The notes under the pieces: model-generated | The model's database searches: none | What the model saw: only the letters and a program-made list of their open reading frames with translations | What the model was told of the DNA's origin: nothing | Source of the DNA: Laetiporus sulphureus 93-53 | Lineage: Eukaryota; Basidiomycota; Agaricomycetes; Polyporales; Laetiporaceae | Direction: 5' to 3' | Assembly: GCF_001632365.1 (NCBI RefSeq) | Contig: NW_024468526.1 | Span: forward strand, 62,001-126,000 | DNA length: 64,000 nt | Part shown: piece by piece, positions 46,251 through 57,572 of the stretch | Layout of the letters: each line of letters starts with the position of its first letter | Numbering within the stretch: the first letter of the stretch is position 1 | Made by a program: the position numbers and the translations under genes

Positions 46251-46807
46251 CTATCTTGATCGAGGATGCCGAACGTGTACGCCAGGGGAATGACGAAGGA
46301 GTGCTTTGATTCGTTGATGTCTATCGCTGCGTTTCACCATGTCCGCGAACATGCCGGTCGAGGATATCGTTGCTGCGTTCGCGAGTCGCAGGTGCAGAAA
46401 CGCGCAGTCTGCTGTGAGATAGCAACATGAGCCCCACGCTAGGATCATGAAGAACGGGGTTTGCATGCAGGTGGCGGGATGGAGATGCACGCGATGAGAT
46501 AGAAGGACCTGTTGGGCCAGGACCATGGTGTTGTCAACTTCAAAACGTTGAAGCCAGCTTCAGTGTCGAGGCATGATACATGCGCGAGACAGATGCAGCG
46601 CAAGTAGAAGATGAGCAGCTGTTCTTCGTCAATGCCGACGACTGTTTCGGTAAGTTGTTTGATGGAGGAAAGATGATGCTGCGCCGTCCGCCAGATCGTG
46701 GAAGCTAGGAGCCAGTGGTCAGCGTTACGTTCGCAGCAGCTCACCGAGGCGGGCAAGGCAATGACGAAGCTCACTAACCTCCAGCAACCACCATAAGCCA
46801 GAGCCAC
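46251..46807 (-). CDS. Possible spliced gene or gene remnant, unknown
   Basis: Minus-strand open segments can be joined across two good introns: GTGAGC..CTGAC..CTAG (46704-46743, 40 bp) and a GTTTTG..CAACAG segment near 46510-46547. The result is a continuous peptide with STIWRTAQHHLSSIKQLTE, VVGIDEEQLLIFYLRCI and ADMVKRSDRHQRIKALLRH, ending at 46251. I found no start codon: the upstream frame meets a TAA near 46808. It could be a truncated gene, or downstream exons of a gene whose 5' part I missed. No domain is recognised. Confidence 0.3.
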
Positions 46808-46834
46808 CTTAGCAGTTTGCCCAGTAATCAGCCA

Positions 46835-49800
46835 TCACGCCCACCGGTCATACAGGGTCTTCGCTCCCCTGCTCACAAGATCGACCACCACACCCAGCAC
46901 ATACCCCGAGTAACCCGAGCCCACAACCGCCGCACGGAACGTCACGTCCACCACATATCCTGCGCCCACTACACCCAGACCCGCCGCACGCACCGCCAGC
47001 CCGGGGACGTGGCCCGCCCCAGCGAGCGCCGCGTCCAGTGCGACCGTAGCCGCCTCACTCGCCGCCTCCCCGAGCCCACACGTCCGGCTCTCGCGCCACT
47101 TCCGCCTGCGGACCGCGGCCTTCTGGCGCTCACGCTGTGCATGGCGATGCTCACGCTGGCGTTCTCGCTCCTGTGCATGCCAAGGCTCTTCTTCTTTTTC
47201 TTCTTCATCTCCTTCTTCCTCGTCCTCGTCCTCATCATCATACTCGGGCTCCTGCTCCTCGGCGAAGCCCGTGCTCTCCGGTGTCATCTCGGCTAGCATC
47301 CTCATCAGCTCGGGCGACGATGCCAGCGCCGCGGTCCGCTCGTCCAAATCGAGTGAGTTGCTGCGAGAGCGGCTGATACGGGGCTTGGGGGGAGGATAGG
47401 GTTCGGCCTCCTCGCACGCTTCTTCGCTGTATTCGTCATCTACCTCTGTAGGTGCAGGTTGTTGTGAATGATCAACAGGGGGAGCAGGAGGAGGCTGATC
47501 GTCTATGAACGAATTCAAGGGTATTGAAGGCTCGACCCAATCACGACCAGTGGAATGTGACCTCGAATAGCCTATACTCGATGCGTACCCATATGATCCG
47601 CTCCGCATAACTTCATGCCGCAACCGTAGAAGGTCATCACTGACACCAGGGGAGGAGGTATATACCTGCCGCTCTCGCGGCGGTTTAAGTGCAGGCATAG
47701 GTGTCGGCATAGGCAACGGCGGGAGCCCGCCGGGGCCCAAGATCTTGCGCTCCATCTCTCCAGGTTTGTGCAAAGGACCGGAATGTTTCAGTCTGTACCG
47801 TGGAACACTTCCCCTTGGTGGCATAACGCGGCGCTGAGGCGGAGAATACCCGAAGCAGAAAGGTTCGTTCCGTATGCTGCGCGCACACTCCCAAAGGCGG
47901 GCGTGGAAGTTGTCCGGAGTGGGCCTGAGGCGCGGCGGCTCGGAGGTGGTTGTGATACGTGTCGTGCCACTCTGTTTGGGCTGCGCAGGCTTGGATGGAG
48001 AGCTTGTCGGCTGTTGTGCGGACTGTGGTTTCGCCAGGTCGCCGAGAGACAAGGAAGCAGGCTGGGAGGTGTTGGCACTGGGGGTGGACGTGCACGCGTT
48101 TTTGGCTGGCGTGATTGGAGTAATTTTGAGGGTCGTCGATGGCGTCGCAGTTGCAGCTTGGGAAAGATTGTTCGTCGCAAGTGATTTCGTCGTGCTTACA
48201 CTTGGAGCCGCTGGCGGAGTACCTTGGAACGAGTTGTTGACAGGCACTTGCATCGTTGCTGATGCCGTTGTAGTGGCAGCTTGGACGGGATAACTACCGG
48301 CCGTGGACGTTGTTGCGCTTCCGGACGATGACGCAAATATACCATTTGATGGCGATTTCGATGGCCCATTGGAAGCAGAGCTTGGGTTTTGGGTCTTTGG
48401 GTCCGATGTCACCCCTCGTGACATATTCAGGAGTGCGTCCTTGAGAACGCATTCTGAGGACCCGCCCTCGGAACTCTTCGGCTCGAACGCAGGAAGAAGG
48501 GGCGTGCTCAAAACGCCCGTGCTGGTACTCGGTACAAAGCCAGTATTCCGTGTTGTCTGGGTTCCTAACGACGTCTGCAGAGAAGGCGTTCGCAACGATG
48601 GTCCAGAGCTCGAAAGTGCATTGGGGATGATTCCTGGCTGGTTGCCACTCATCTGGGTCCTGAGGGAGGTTTTAAAATCAGTGGATGGACGGGATTCCAG
48701 CAACTATCCACGTACAATGCGGGTGCTTGCACTGTGCTTGTTGCCGGCAGCGACTGTGTCGTATGAACGTTCGTCGAAAGCGCGATATTCTGCGGTATTG
48801 CGCTTGCACCCTGAACGAAAGTAGTTGCAGATGGGCCGTCTACTTGCATATCCCCCGCAGCGTCAGCATCCAAATCATCCATTTCGTAATCAATATCGTT
48901 GAGATCCTGCTCGCATTGCCTCGGTCAATACCAGAATAATGGATTCGCTCGGTCGACCTCCTTACCGTCATGTCGATGTCGACAACCTGCGGCACTTGTT
49001 GAACGGCCACAACTTGGATGTTGACACCGCCGTTATTCGGCGTAGGCGCAGTTGCGGCTTGTACAGGCGCGGCATGAGCAGGAAGAGCAGCCTGTGTGCT
49101 GGTGGAGTTGTTAGCAGGGGGCGCTTGCGTGACGACAGAGCCCGGAGGCGGAAGCATTGGCCCGGTAGAAATTTGATTAGACGGCGGCACCTGCGTAGGA
49201 GCACGACTGTCAGCGGGAGGCATCTGCGCCACAGTGACAAAACTGTTAGCAGGCAGTGCTCGTCCAGTGGTGGGATTGTAAGGAGGAGTCGTCAGTGCAG
49301 CAGTAAAGTTTGTTGAAGGCAGACGCGTCTGGAGATTGGCGACCACATGAGGTGGCGACGTTCCCCATACGAGAGGGTTCTCAGGCAGAGATGTCTGCGT
49401 TGTGATAGCATTACTCGACGGAACCATCTGCGCGGAGCGAGGGTTATTGGATGGAGGCGTCTGAGCCGAGGGGGTGGTACGAGGAGGGTGAATCTGCGTG
49501 GCGGCAAGACTCTGAGGTGGCCTCATCTGCGCAGCAGAATGGAATTGAGGAGATGGCATCAGTCTGGTGGGAGGCACTGGAGGCGGCAGCATCTGTGCGG
49601 CAGCACGGTTACCTCCATAATGCATCTGCGTGCTGGCAGAGACACTGGGAGGAGGCATCCTCGCTGAGCCAGAGCCGATAGGAGGCACCTGTGTACCGGT
49701 GGAGCTACGAGGAGTAGGGAACATCTGTGCAGCGACAGGCGACTGCGAGGAGTTGGCCTTCTCGTCGATCTTCGTAACAGCAGTCTTTGGAGCAGTCAGA

Positions 49801-51029
49801 CATGGGGCATTCGAGCACGCATCTGCGGCACTCACCTTCGCACCAAGGCTGTGTTGGGCACTAGATCCTGCCGCGGAGCTAGCGGCAGCAGAGCCGTTTG
49901 AAGTCGGTATACAGATAGGGCCAGAACCGGCAACTGATACCATTGGAGTCGACACCTTGTTGGATGTGGCGGCCTGAGACCAAGTGACATTTCGTACGGC
50001 ACCGTCGCCCTTGATTGAGTCGAGGCTGTTTGTGTTTTCAGAAGCGCCGGGATATACAGACATCTGACTTAGATCAACACGAGCGGGCCTTGGCGTCCCT
50101 GGCCTTGGGGGTGTTGGCATACCAGCGACATCGTGACTGTTATGTGAGGTGGCAACTTTGTTCTCGGGTTGGGCGGAGAGCGTTTGTTCGGAATGCTTAG
50201 TCGATGCAGCACCGCCCTGTGGCGTTGTGACCTTCGAGTTCGTAGATACACTGTTATGACTGCCAATCGCATTGCTGCTGGCGTTGTTTTGTGCAGCTTT
50301 GCCGCTTGCTAAAGGTAGGGAAGAGCTGAGCATGAGGTGTGGCGGTATCATACAGTCTGAATATCTTACCTATGGTTGTTGACACAGGTACAGTAGACGC
50401 TCCAGGGACATTATGAGAGGGTTCAGCAGCGATTTTGAAGGTCGATTGACGTCCGTAATCAGCAGCAGCTTTCGACAACTTAGCCATGAAAGGATCAGAT
50501 AGGAATTAGAGAATGTATTGAGAGTACTTACACCACTGCATTGATCGACAGCTGACGTAGGATCTTGATCATTTACGACAGCGATGGGTTCGGCGGTGGT
50601 ATAGATTGAACCAGCGAGCGCGGCAGGGATGTCGAAAACAAACTCTTTCGAAGAGAAATCAAATACATCGTCAACGGGCGTGATAAAGCTACCGAGCGCG
50701 TCAATCGGTCCAGCCATGGCAGTGTGGGATGTGGCGGTCGTTCCAGTAGTTGACTGCACGGATTTAGCGGAAGGTTCAGCAGCGTTCCCGCTGGCATCGG
50801 TCGTGGCGGCATCGGAAGTGGTTGTTGTATCAATCACATCAGCGGATTGGTCGACTGGTGCAATGAAGGATTCTCGCAGAGGCGATGGACGGGGTGTTGA
50901 CTGAACAGGAGGAGCCGCAATCCATTTGCTTGATGCGGATGCGGTATAGTGTTTCGCTAGTCCGCGTTGCCTGCTTCCGTTGCCTCCGCCGTGCGTGTTT
51001 GCTGTTCTTCTGGCTCCTGTTCTCCTCAT
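46835..51029 (-). CDS. Large repeat-rich low-complexity protein
   Basis: Five exons (50532-51029, 50370-50478, 48966-50308, 48716-48906, 46835-48659) sum to 3966 nt, or 1321 residues. Almost the whole protein is Ser/Thr/Ala/Pro/Gln-rich. Exon 3 encodes about a dozen imperfect 14-18-residue units built on a Q-M/T-PP core (for example AAQMRPPQSLAATQIHPP). Exon 4 is acidic (DLNDIDYEMDDLDADAAGD). Near the C-terminus there is a Glu/Asp-rich run, a basic HRHAQRERQKAAVRRRKWRE helix, and finally an Ala/Gly/Val-rich, weakly hydrophobic tail (VVGAGYVVDVTFRAAVVGSG). I recognise no enzyme or DNA-binding domain. The composition suggests a disordered scaffold or transcription-associated protein, which is inference. 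Introns are 53-61 bp. Confidence 0.7.
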
Positions 51030-52790
51030 TATGAAGCTATTATGAGCAGGATCGTGAGCGTTAGTCTCAGAGCGCGGAGAGTGGCACAGATGGTGATAGT
51101 TGGAGGAAGAAAGGACAAAGGCACCGCTGTGTCTCAGCGATTCGAACTCCGTGCTCCGCCTTTGTTCTGATATTCTCCGCGAAAGGACCCTAAAAGGACC
51201 CTAATCCGCCGCCATTGTTCTCGCCACGAGGCTTGGACGGCCACGTTGCCTTCATGGCCAATGCTAATGGCCAATTGTGGCTGCTCCTTGCGCGGCATGC
51301 CTCATCAGAGCGAAGATATACGCGAGTACAATCCGAATTGATGGTGAGCGCAGTAGACCTAGCTCTCCGATGTGAGGTGTTGATCTTGCGGAGTCTGATC
51401 CGGGCGATATCGATCATCGCTAATCGTGAACGCAACAGTCAATCTCGCCGCTCTCGATCTCTGTTTATATATCCGGCAATACGTCGCAAAGTACAGAGCA
51501 TGTTGACCTGGTTTTAACGCGCCTTCCAGCGCAGTCAGAGCAGTAATCCCCTCCGCATCACACAGAAAACGAAAGCTGTGGATGGACTACGAGCGACTCC
51601 GTCACATGTTGCTCTCTGGCGATCAGTAACGCACGTGGTGCTCCCTTACATGACATCGGCCAGCCATACTATAATGCTGGACCGCCATATTATTTCTGTA
51701 CCCTCGTCTGCATGCCATTTGATAAATCTCGGCTCCGTGTTTTTCCGATGCCAACCTACAGAGCAAGAGAAAAACAGAATCGAGGCTTCAACTTGCGAAG
51801 GGGTCAAAAAGCATGCCAACATGGCTAGGAGTATGTCGGACCTCATTTATGCGAAGCATACTATGCCTTACGCATTCCGTAGCGTGCATTTACGTTATTG
51901 TCACTTCGTTGTCTCTCTTATAATCGTACCTCAACAAGAACCGCAAGAACCGCGCGCTTTGTCGCATCGCTCTTTGTACCTTCAATCGCGTCAGTTGTCC
52001 CAACGAGGATAACTGTAGCATTTGAGACGAGAATTTAGGGTGAGCACTTTGACTCCTAGATATCTTCTTGGTCGATTGTCGACCGATAGAAGCGCACGAG
52101 GCAACATGGATGATCACGAACACTTTATTAGGTGTCGTTTTTGGTTTCCGCAGCAAGCTGTCATTCGTCGTTCTGACAATTGCGCGCTCGTATCCCCCAG
52201 ATCGGCGAGAACTCGCCGCCGGCCACGTTGGATGTAGTATACTGAAACCCCACGTGTCTCCGTGTATTCTTGCCACTGGCCAGAATCTGCCTACACACAC
52301 CTGCAGAGTCTAAACATCTGCAAGTCATACGCATTGTCGCTACGCATCATTATCTGATTCGCGCTAGCCGACTTATCCGGGCCATCCGTCGGTAGGTTGC
52401 TCGAATGGCTGTGCAGCACTCGAAAAGGACTCCGTAGTTATGAAGTTCCTTGTAACACCTCTCTACGCTATGCAGAGTGCTGGATTGAAACGTCACGCAT
52501 GCTTCTCCGTTGAACAGCAGATTCATTTTCACTTAAGCTGAGGCTAAACACCTGAGATGATATAGCTCGGGCGGGCAGATGGACTGTCCCTCGTGCTGTA
52601 CCACGTCGATAGTACATGCCTTGTGGAAGTGACCAGTTCCCTTCAGGTGCTCTAGAGTACATACAAATCCATTTGACGCACAGTACATCGAAGGAAGATT
52701 CCTGGGACACCTTTGTCCCTTGTTCTTCAGTCTCTTCCGAGTAGACTACAACCTATTGCGAACCATCCCAATTATATGGATCAAAAAAAT
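51030..52790. other. Intergenic stretch, no supportable gene
   Basis: This lies between the start of the repeat-rich protein gene and the end of the RdRP gene. It includes a promoter-like region near 51030-51230. Open frames here show no domain or splice pattern. Confidence 0.45.
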
Positions 52791-55700
52791 TTACGGACGT
52801 GTGACAGTGAGTTTGTCAAGTATATCGAACACCACTTCCAAAGCGATCAACCCGAAGCTGTTAGCTCCGAAAACCGTTTTGTTTCGCGAGCTGAAGTCCC
52901 ATGCAAGCCAAGCTTGCGACAGAGCATAAGTTAGGTCACTATGTGAATAAGGTTGCGTTGGATTGAACAGCTGCAGCTTGATATGCTCGACAAGCGTCGA
53001 CGAGTGCAAGTGCATCCGCTGTATACGATCTTGCCGCCAACGTTTCTGCGAACATTTCGCCATAATCGTTCCGACCACTACCTCTTCCTCGACCAGCCGC
53101 ACGTCCGGCGCGTCGGAGAGTGTGTGAGTCATACAAATATAACGCAGCTCATCCGCGTACTTCTGGAAGAGCTTGGACATGTCCGCAACGTATCGGTCCT
53201 CATTGCGAGAGTGATGCAGCTGGTGTTCAATGGAGGGCTTCAAGGCCACTGAGATGGCATCTGACAGTGGCTTTACTTTGGATGAGCCTCCGTTGGTCGC
53301 GGGGCCCGCTTGGGACGACGCCGTCGGGTCCACAATTCGTATGTTTCGGTACAGTTCTCCGAGTGCACGGGTCGAATTGTAGAACTCTGTATGAAGTGGA
53401 TTCACATCTTCAGCCTGTCGACGCTCGTGTCAATGTAGATTCATTGTAACGACTCTATGTTGAATCCCACCATGTGCCAGTCAGGTTTGTAAGGAATCAG
53501 ATATCAAGGCAAGTCATGGATGTCCACGGGCACTCCGTTTTTGGGATAATCCACTGCTTGACTGCAGAGTTGAGCGAGCTTCAGACACTTCTTATCACGC
53601 GTCCCATTCTGGAATATGTATGAGCTGAGTGAACCAAACAAAGCGGCTCCAAGTACCTTCGATTGGTCTGGCAAGGAACAAATAAGCATGGACGACACAG
53701 CGAGCTGAAGACATCGATGACTTACCTGCTATTACGAGATGCCTGTCGGACAATAGACCCTGCCATTGAATAGCACAACGATTCTGGAAGTCCAATGAAA
53801 TTCACATACGAGGACATCAGAGTTGAAATATTCAACAACGAAGTCGCATATGTCCTCTATTGTACTATCGCGGTCGAGCTCGTTCTTCTCGCCCGGAGGA
53901 TACTCTGCTGGTTTTTCATGTTCTGGCGGGAGTAGCGCACCGTACTTGATGACAGAATAGAGATCTCTACGGAAGTGGTCAGCGTCATCTGGCTTGGGCG
54001 ATGCAGAGTTCTCACCCATCTAAATCGCCACCTCCGAGACAGGACGCCAACGAACGGTCACCTAACAGAGTGACGTCAGCCAGCAACTACATGCCAAAGC
54101 CAAGATGATGCCTCACCGACTGATGGCAGCACAACGACGTTCTTCAGGTTGCGGAAGAAACAGACTTTGTCGGCTGGAGGTTCACCAATAGCAGTGACCC
54201 GTTGAACTGCATGATAATTAGGAATTATACAGGTAGATTAAATAACAAACCAACCATCTCCTGGATGGACCACTGGACTTCGCTCGATTATCACAGCACC
54301 TGCATGTGTGAAAGTTACAGGAAGCTCTCACGGATATAACAGAGACAATCGCACCTTTGAGGTACCTGGGAGCCTCATCATCTCGATCTTGTATGCACGC
54401 TGTAGCATGTCACGTCATAGTATGCACGGATGGTGGGTGCTGACGGACGTACCATAAATCTGGCCAGGACTCAGACAGAAGACATTCTCGACACCCTCTT
54501 GTTGGTAGGCAGGTCCTTCATCAGCGACGCCAACAAGTTTATAACTATCCGGGATAAGGATACGCGCTCCATGCCTGATGTCGCGCAAAACATGGTTTTT
54601 GGAGTATTGAATCAATCGGTCAATAAAAGGGTCGTCAATCGTGCGTTCTGGACCTTCGATCCCAAAGCCCATGCCAAGCTTCTCTAGGGACTCCAATATG
54701 TAAGGAAGGCGGAATGCTGCGCCCAGCTGATGGTCTCTGAGAAAGTCGATGGCATTTGCGATGGAATCCGTGGCTGTGTAAACAGCCGTCTTGGCAGTCT
54801 CCTGTAGCTTCAAAAAGGTCTTTTTATCGACGCCGCGGTCCTCCAGAATCATGACTAATGGGCTATCAAAAAGGCAAATGAGCCGATGCAACTACACGTA
54901 CAAATCGTACTCACCGGTTCAGATAGCACTTTCCCGGTCGCTCAAATGCTCGGGCGATCTCAATCTCTGCCAGATCCTCGTTATGGGCCTTGAACTTGTT
55001 CATAGATGGCCTCAGTCTCATCTTAACACCGTCTAGTCGCGCATCGATGACTACCATGCCCTTATAACCTGCACTATCTCTTGAGAGAAGCCCTACTATG
55101 TACATGATTAGAATACGCACCAAGGAAACGTATCTGATACTAGTGGTTTCTCATCTCATAAGCCCTCACGTCCCTCGGACAGAGATTCACGAAAGACTTA
55201 CGGCAGATGGTTTGATGCATCTTTGCCTCGATTCTGGTCTGGCATTGCATAGTGCTTCCCAAATCATATCACCTAATTGCACTGATATCGTACCAACGCC
55301 ATCAGTGAACAGGTAATCTCCGTGTCCCAGATCATCCATCTCTTCCCAATGATCCTTCGTGATCGAGACCGACGGGTCGGTGGCTGTGAACGCCTGTGCT
55401 ATGCGAGCTGCATATTTTGACGGTTGTCTAATAACGCCCGAGAAGTCACCCAGGCTATCTCTGATTCTCTGGGAGGTGACGTAGCCTTCGGTGGGGTGGT
55501 GGAAGGGATTCATGAACCAGACCGAATGCTCGCGCAGCGCCGAGGAGGAGTAAGCAAGGAACTCAAACTCACGTCCGGCGAGTTCAAAGCCATTCTTGAG
55601 GACTCCACCTACGCGCTCCTCGAGCAGAGACAGCCCGTCAACCTAGTACAGGAGATCAATCCATACGTCGCCGTGCCGCAACAAGTTCACAAACCTCACG

Positions 55701-57242
55701 CGCCCAACGATACTGCAATCGATCTTCATCTCTAAAATCTACTCTTATAAAGTGCTCTTGATGGTCCGCGTACCGGCGAATGACACGATTAGATTGTATC
55801 ACGTAAGGACCTTCCAGGATCATCCGCGTTGGAGTGAATGTGATATGATGACAAGCGAAGTTGCCAGGAAGGAGGGGCGTGGATTCCACGTCTTCGTTTC
55901 GAATACGATTAAAGCACTGCATAGGAGTTTCCTCAGACTTACGAGAACGTAACTCCGCCGAGTAGAGGCGAAGAACCTCGCCAGCCTGCACGCGCTGCTT
56001 GTCGTAGAGGTCGACAACGGGCCCACGCAGGACACCGAGCAGGTCTTCAGTAGTCAACAAGCCATTATGAAGAAGAGCCTCAAGCTGGAAGGCAACGGGC
56101 CAGTCAAAAGAGCGCACCCATACTTTGATGTTGTGGAGCTTCTTTGGCAGGAAAAACCCACAGTTGTAGGCTTCGACCTTAGCCCGGACAGGACGCTGAA
56201 GACCTGCAACTTTGCATAGCTCTTCAAAGCAATCGACACCCTGCTCCTCGTTGAGGATGACACGAAGCTGGTGAGCATATGGCGCCACGACCGCATGAGT
56301 CGCAGTCAAACTACTAAGCCTTTGTCGAAACTTCCGATTATCTCTCCAGTCGTCACCAGTGAGCTCTCGGTTGATGCGCTGTTTCTCCAATATGGGCGGA
56401 GTCAATATATCAAAACAGATGACTGGGTGAGACAGTCAGATGTGATATGACTTATTTTTTGAGAGACATTACTGACAAGGATTACCGAAATCAAGGCCAA
56501 CGGTGAGTTCACGTATATTAACAAAAGTGATGGCAATGTCATGCGCAGTCTCTTCTGTCATTGTATCTCCCATCTGTTGAAACTGACGATGAACAGCTCT
56601 TCTGAGGAACGATTTTGGACAGGCGTACTTGAATATGGATTAGCTTGCGGTCGTACTCGAACCTAAGCAACCCAGCGCCTTTATTTTTGTGACTGATTTC
56701 AAACTCGCAAGAGAAGGCTCGAGAAGCAGTCGATGATGATCCAGGCAATTGGTAGAATACGCCGAACTGGATCTTGTCAACGTGTAAGCTGACATCGAAT
56801 TTCCGCAAGATCTCTTCCTTCTCTTCCTCCACATCCGGGCTGACGTATGGGACCTTCTCCAGTTTCTGGATCTTCCGCCTCTTACACATGTTATGGCTTC
56901 GATAGAAACATATCTTGGAGTCATTTATAGAGATAAAGTTGCCTTCGGCACGTATCCACTTCAGGAATTTGTCGCCAATTTTTCGAGAACCAACTGTCAT
57001 TGTTCCTGTTCCATTATTTTCTACGCCACCACGGCCTCGCTTGAGCGTGACCATGAAGTTCCTGTGGAAGCACGCGGGGATAGAGTCGCATCGACTACGA
57101 GGTGTTAGGAAGGTACATACGCAGGACGATCCTTAGAATCCGTAGGATTAAAGAACTCCTCGCTGTGCAACACTTTCCCCACAGCGCGTTTGACATCCCA
57201 AACGCTCGCATTGAACGCAATGTTACTCAACGAAATCTCCAT
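52791..57242 (-). CDS. RNA-dependent RNA polymerase (QDE-1 type) with an in-frame TGA
   Basis: Seventeen exons (57121-57242, 56629-57061, 56477-56573, 55695-56422, 55202-55642, 55121-55139, 54915-55068, 54453-54862, 54355-54399, 54255-54299, 54117-54206, 54016-54061, 53810-53966, 53726-53759, 53657-53667, 53471-53608, 52791-53414) sum to 3594 nt, or 1198 codons. Cellular RdRPs make double-stranded RNA for gene silencing. The N-terminal RNA-binding-like part ends in NFMVTLKRGRGGVENNGTG. Family landmarks are CHHITFTPTRMILEGP, FLAYSSSALREHSVWFM, YLFTDGVGTIS, YKGMVVIDARL with MRLRPSMNKF, RSPVVHPGDVQRV, and the catalytic DLDGD (residues 874-878, split by an intron). The C-terminus is WAAWDF-like (AWLAWDFSSRNKTVFGANSF). 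Codon 979 is TGA (53504-53506), where relatives have a residue between LP and LIPYKPDWH. The gene is thus either truncated to 978 residues, an inactive allele, or mis-sequenced at one base. Confidence 0.9.
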
Positions 57243-57572
57243 CTTACTCTTCCAGCCGCAACTAACTATAGCAGTATCTGTTGAGTGTTGTCACCGCGTC
57301 GTGAAGGTGGATGAGTGCACGAAGGAGGATACCAAAGCGCTCAGCGATATCGATGGATACCTGGCGAGTGATTGTCAATTGGCCACGGGGATGACACGGT
57401 CACGTGGTTGTACGCGCAACGCGTCGCGCGCTGAAATCGAACCAACACGTGTGTTTACGTAAGGTGGCTAACGTGTGTTCTGCACGACGGCAACGAGTTG
57501 TTCCAGGTTAGCACGCTCCTCATATCTCCTCCCGACACCCACTCCGACATCGACGGCGTTAGGCCTCCAACG

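Noticed and set aside
47768..48824. Plus-strand open frames opposite the repeat-rich protein
   Set aside because: They are shadows of a low-complexity gene on the other strand and have no splice signals or domain.
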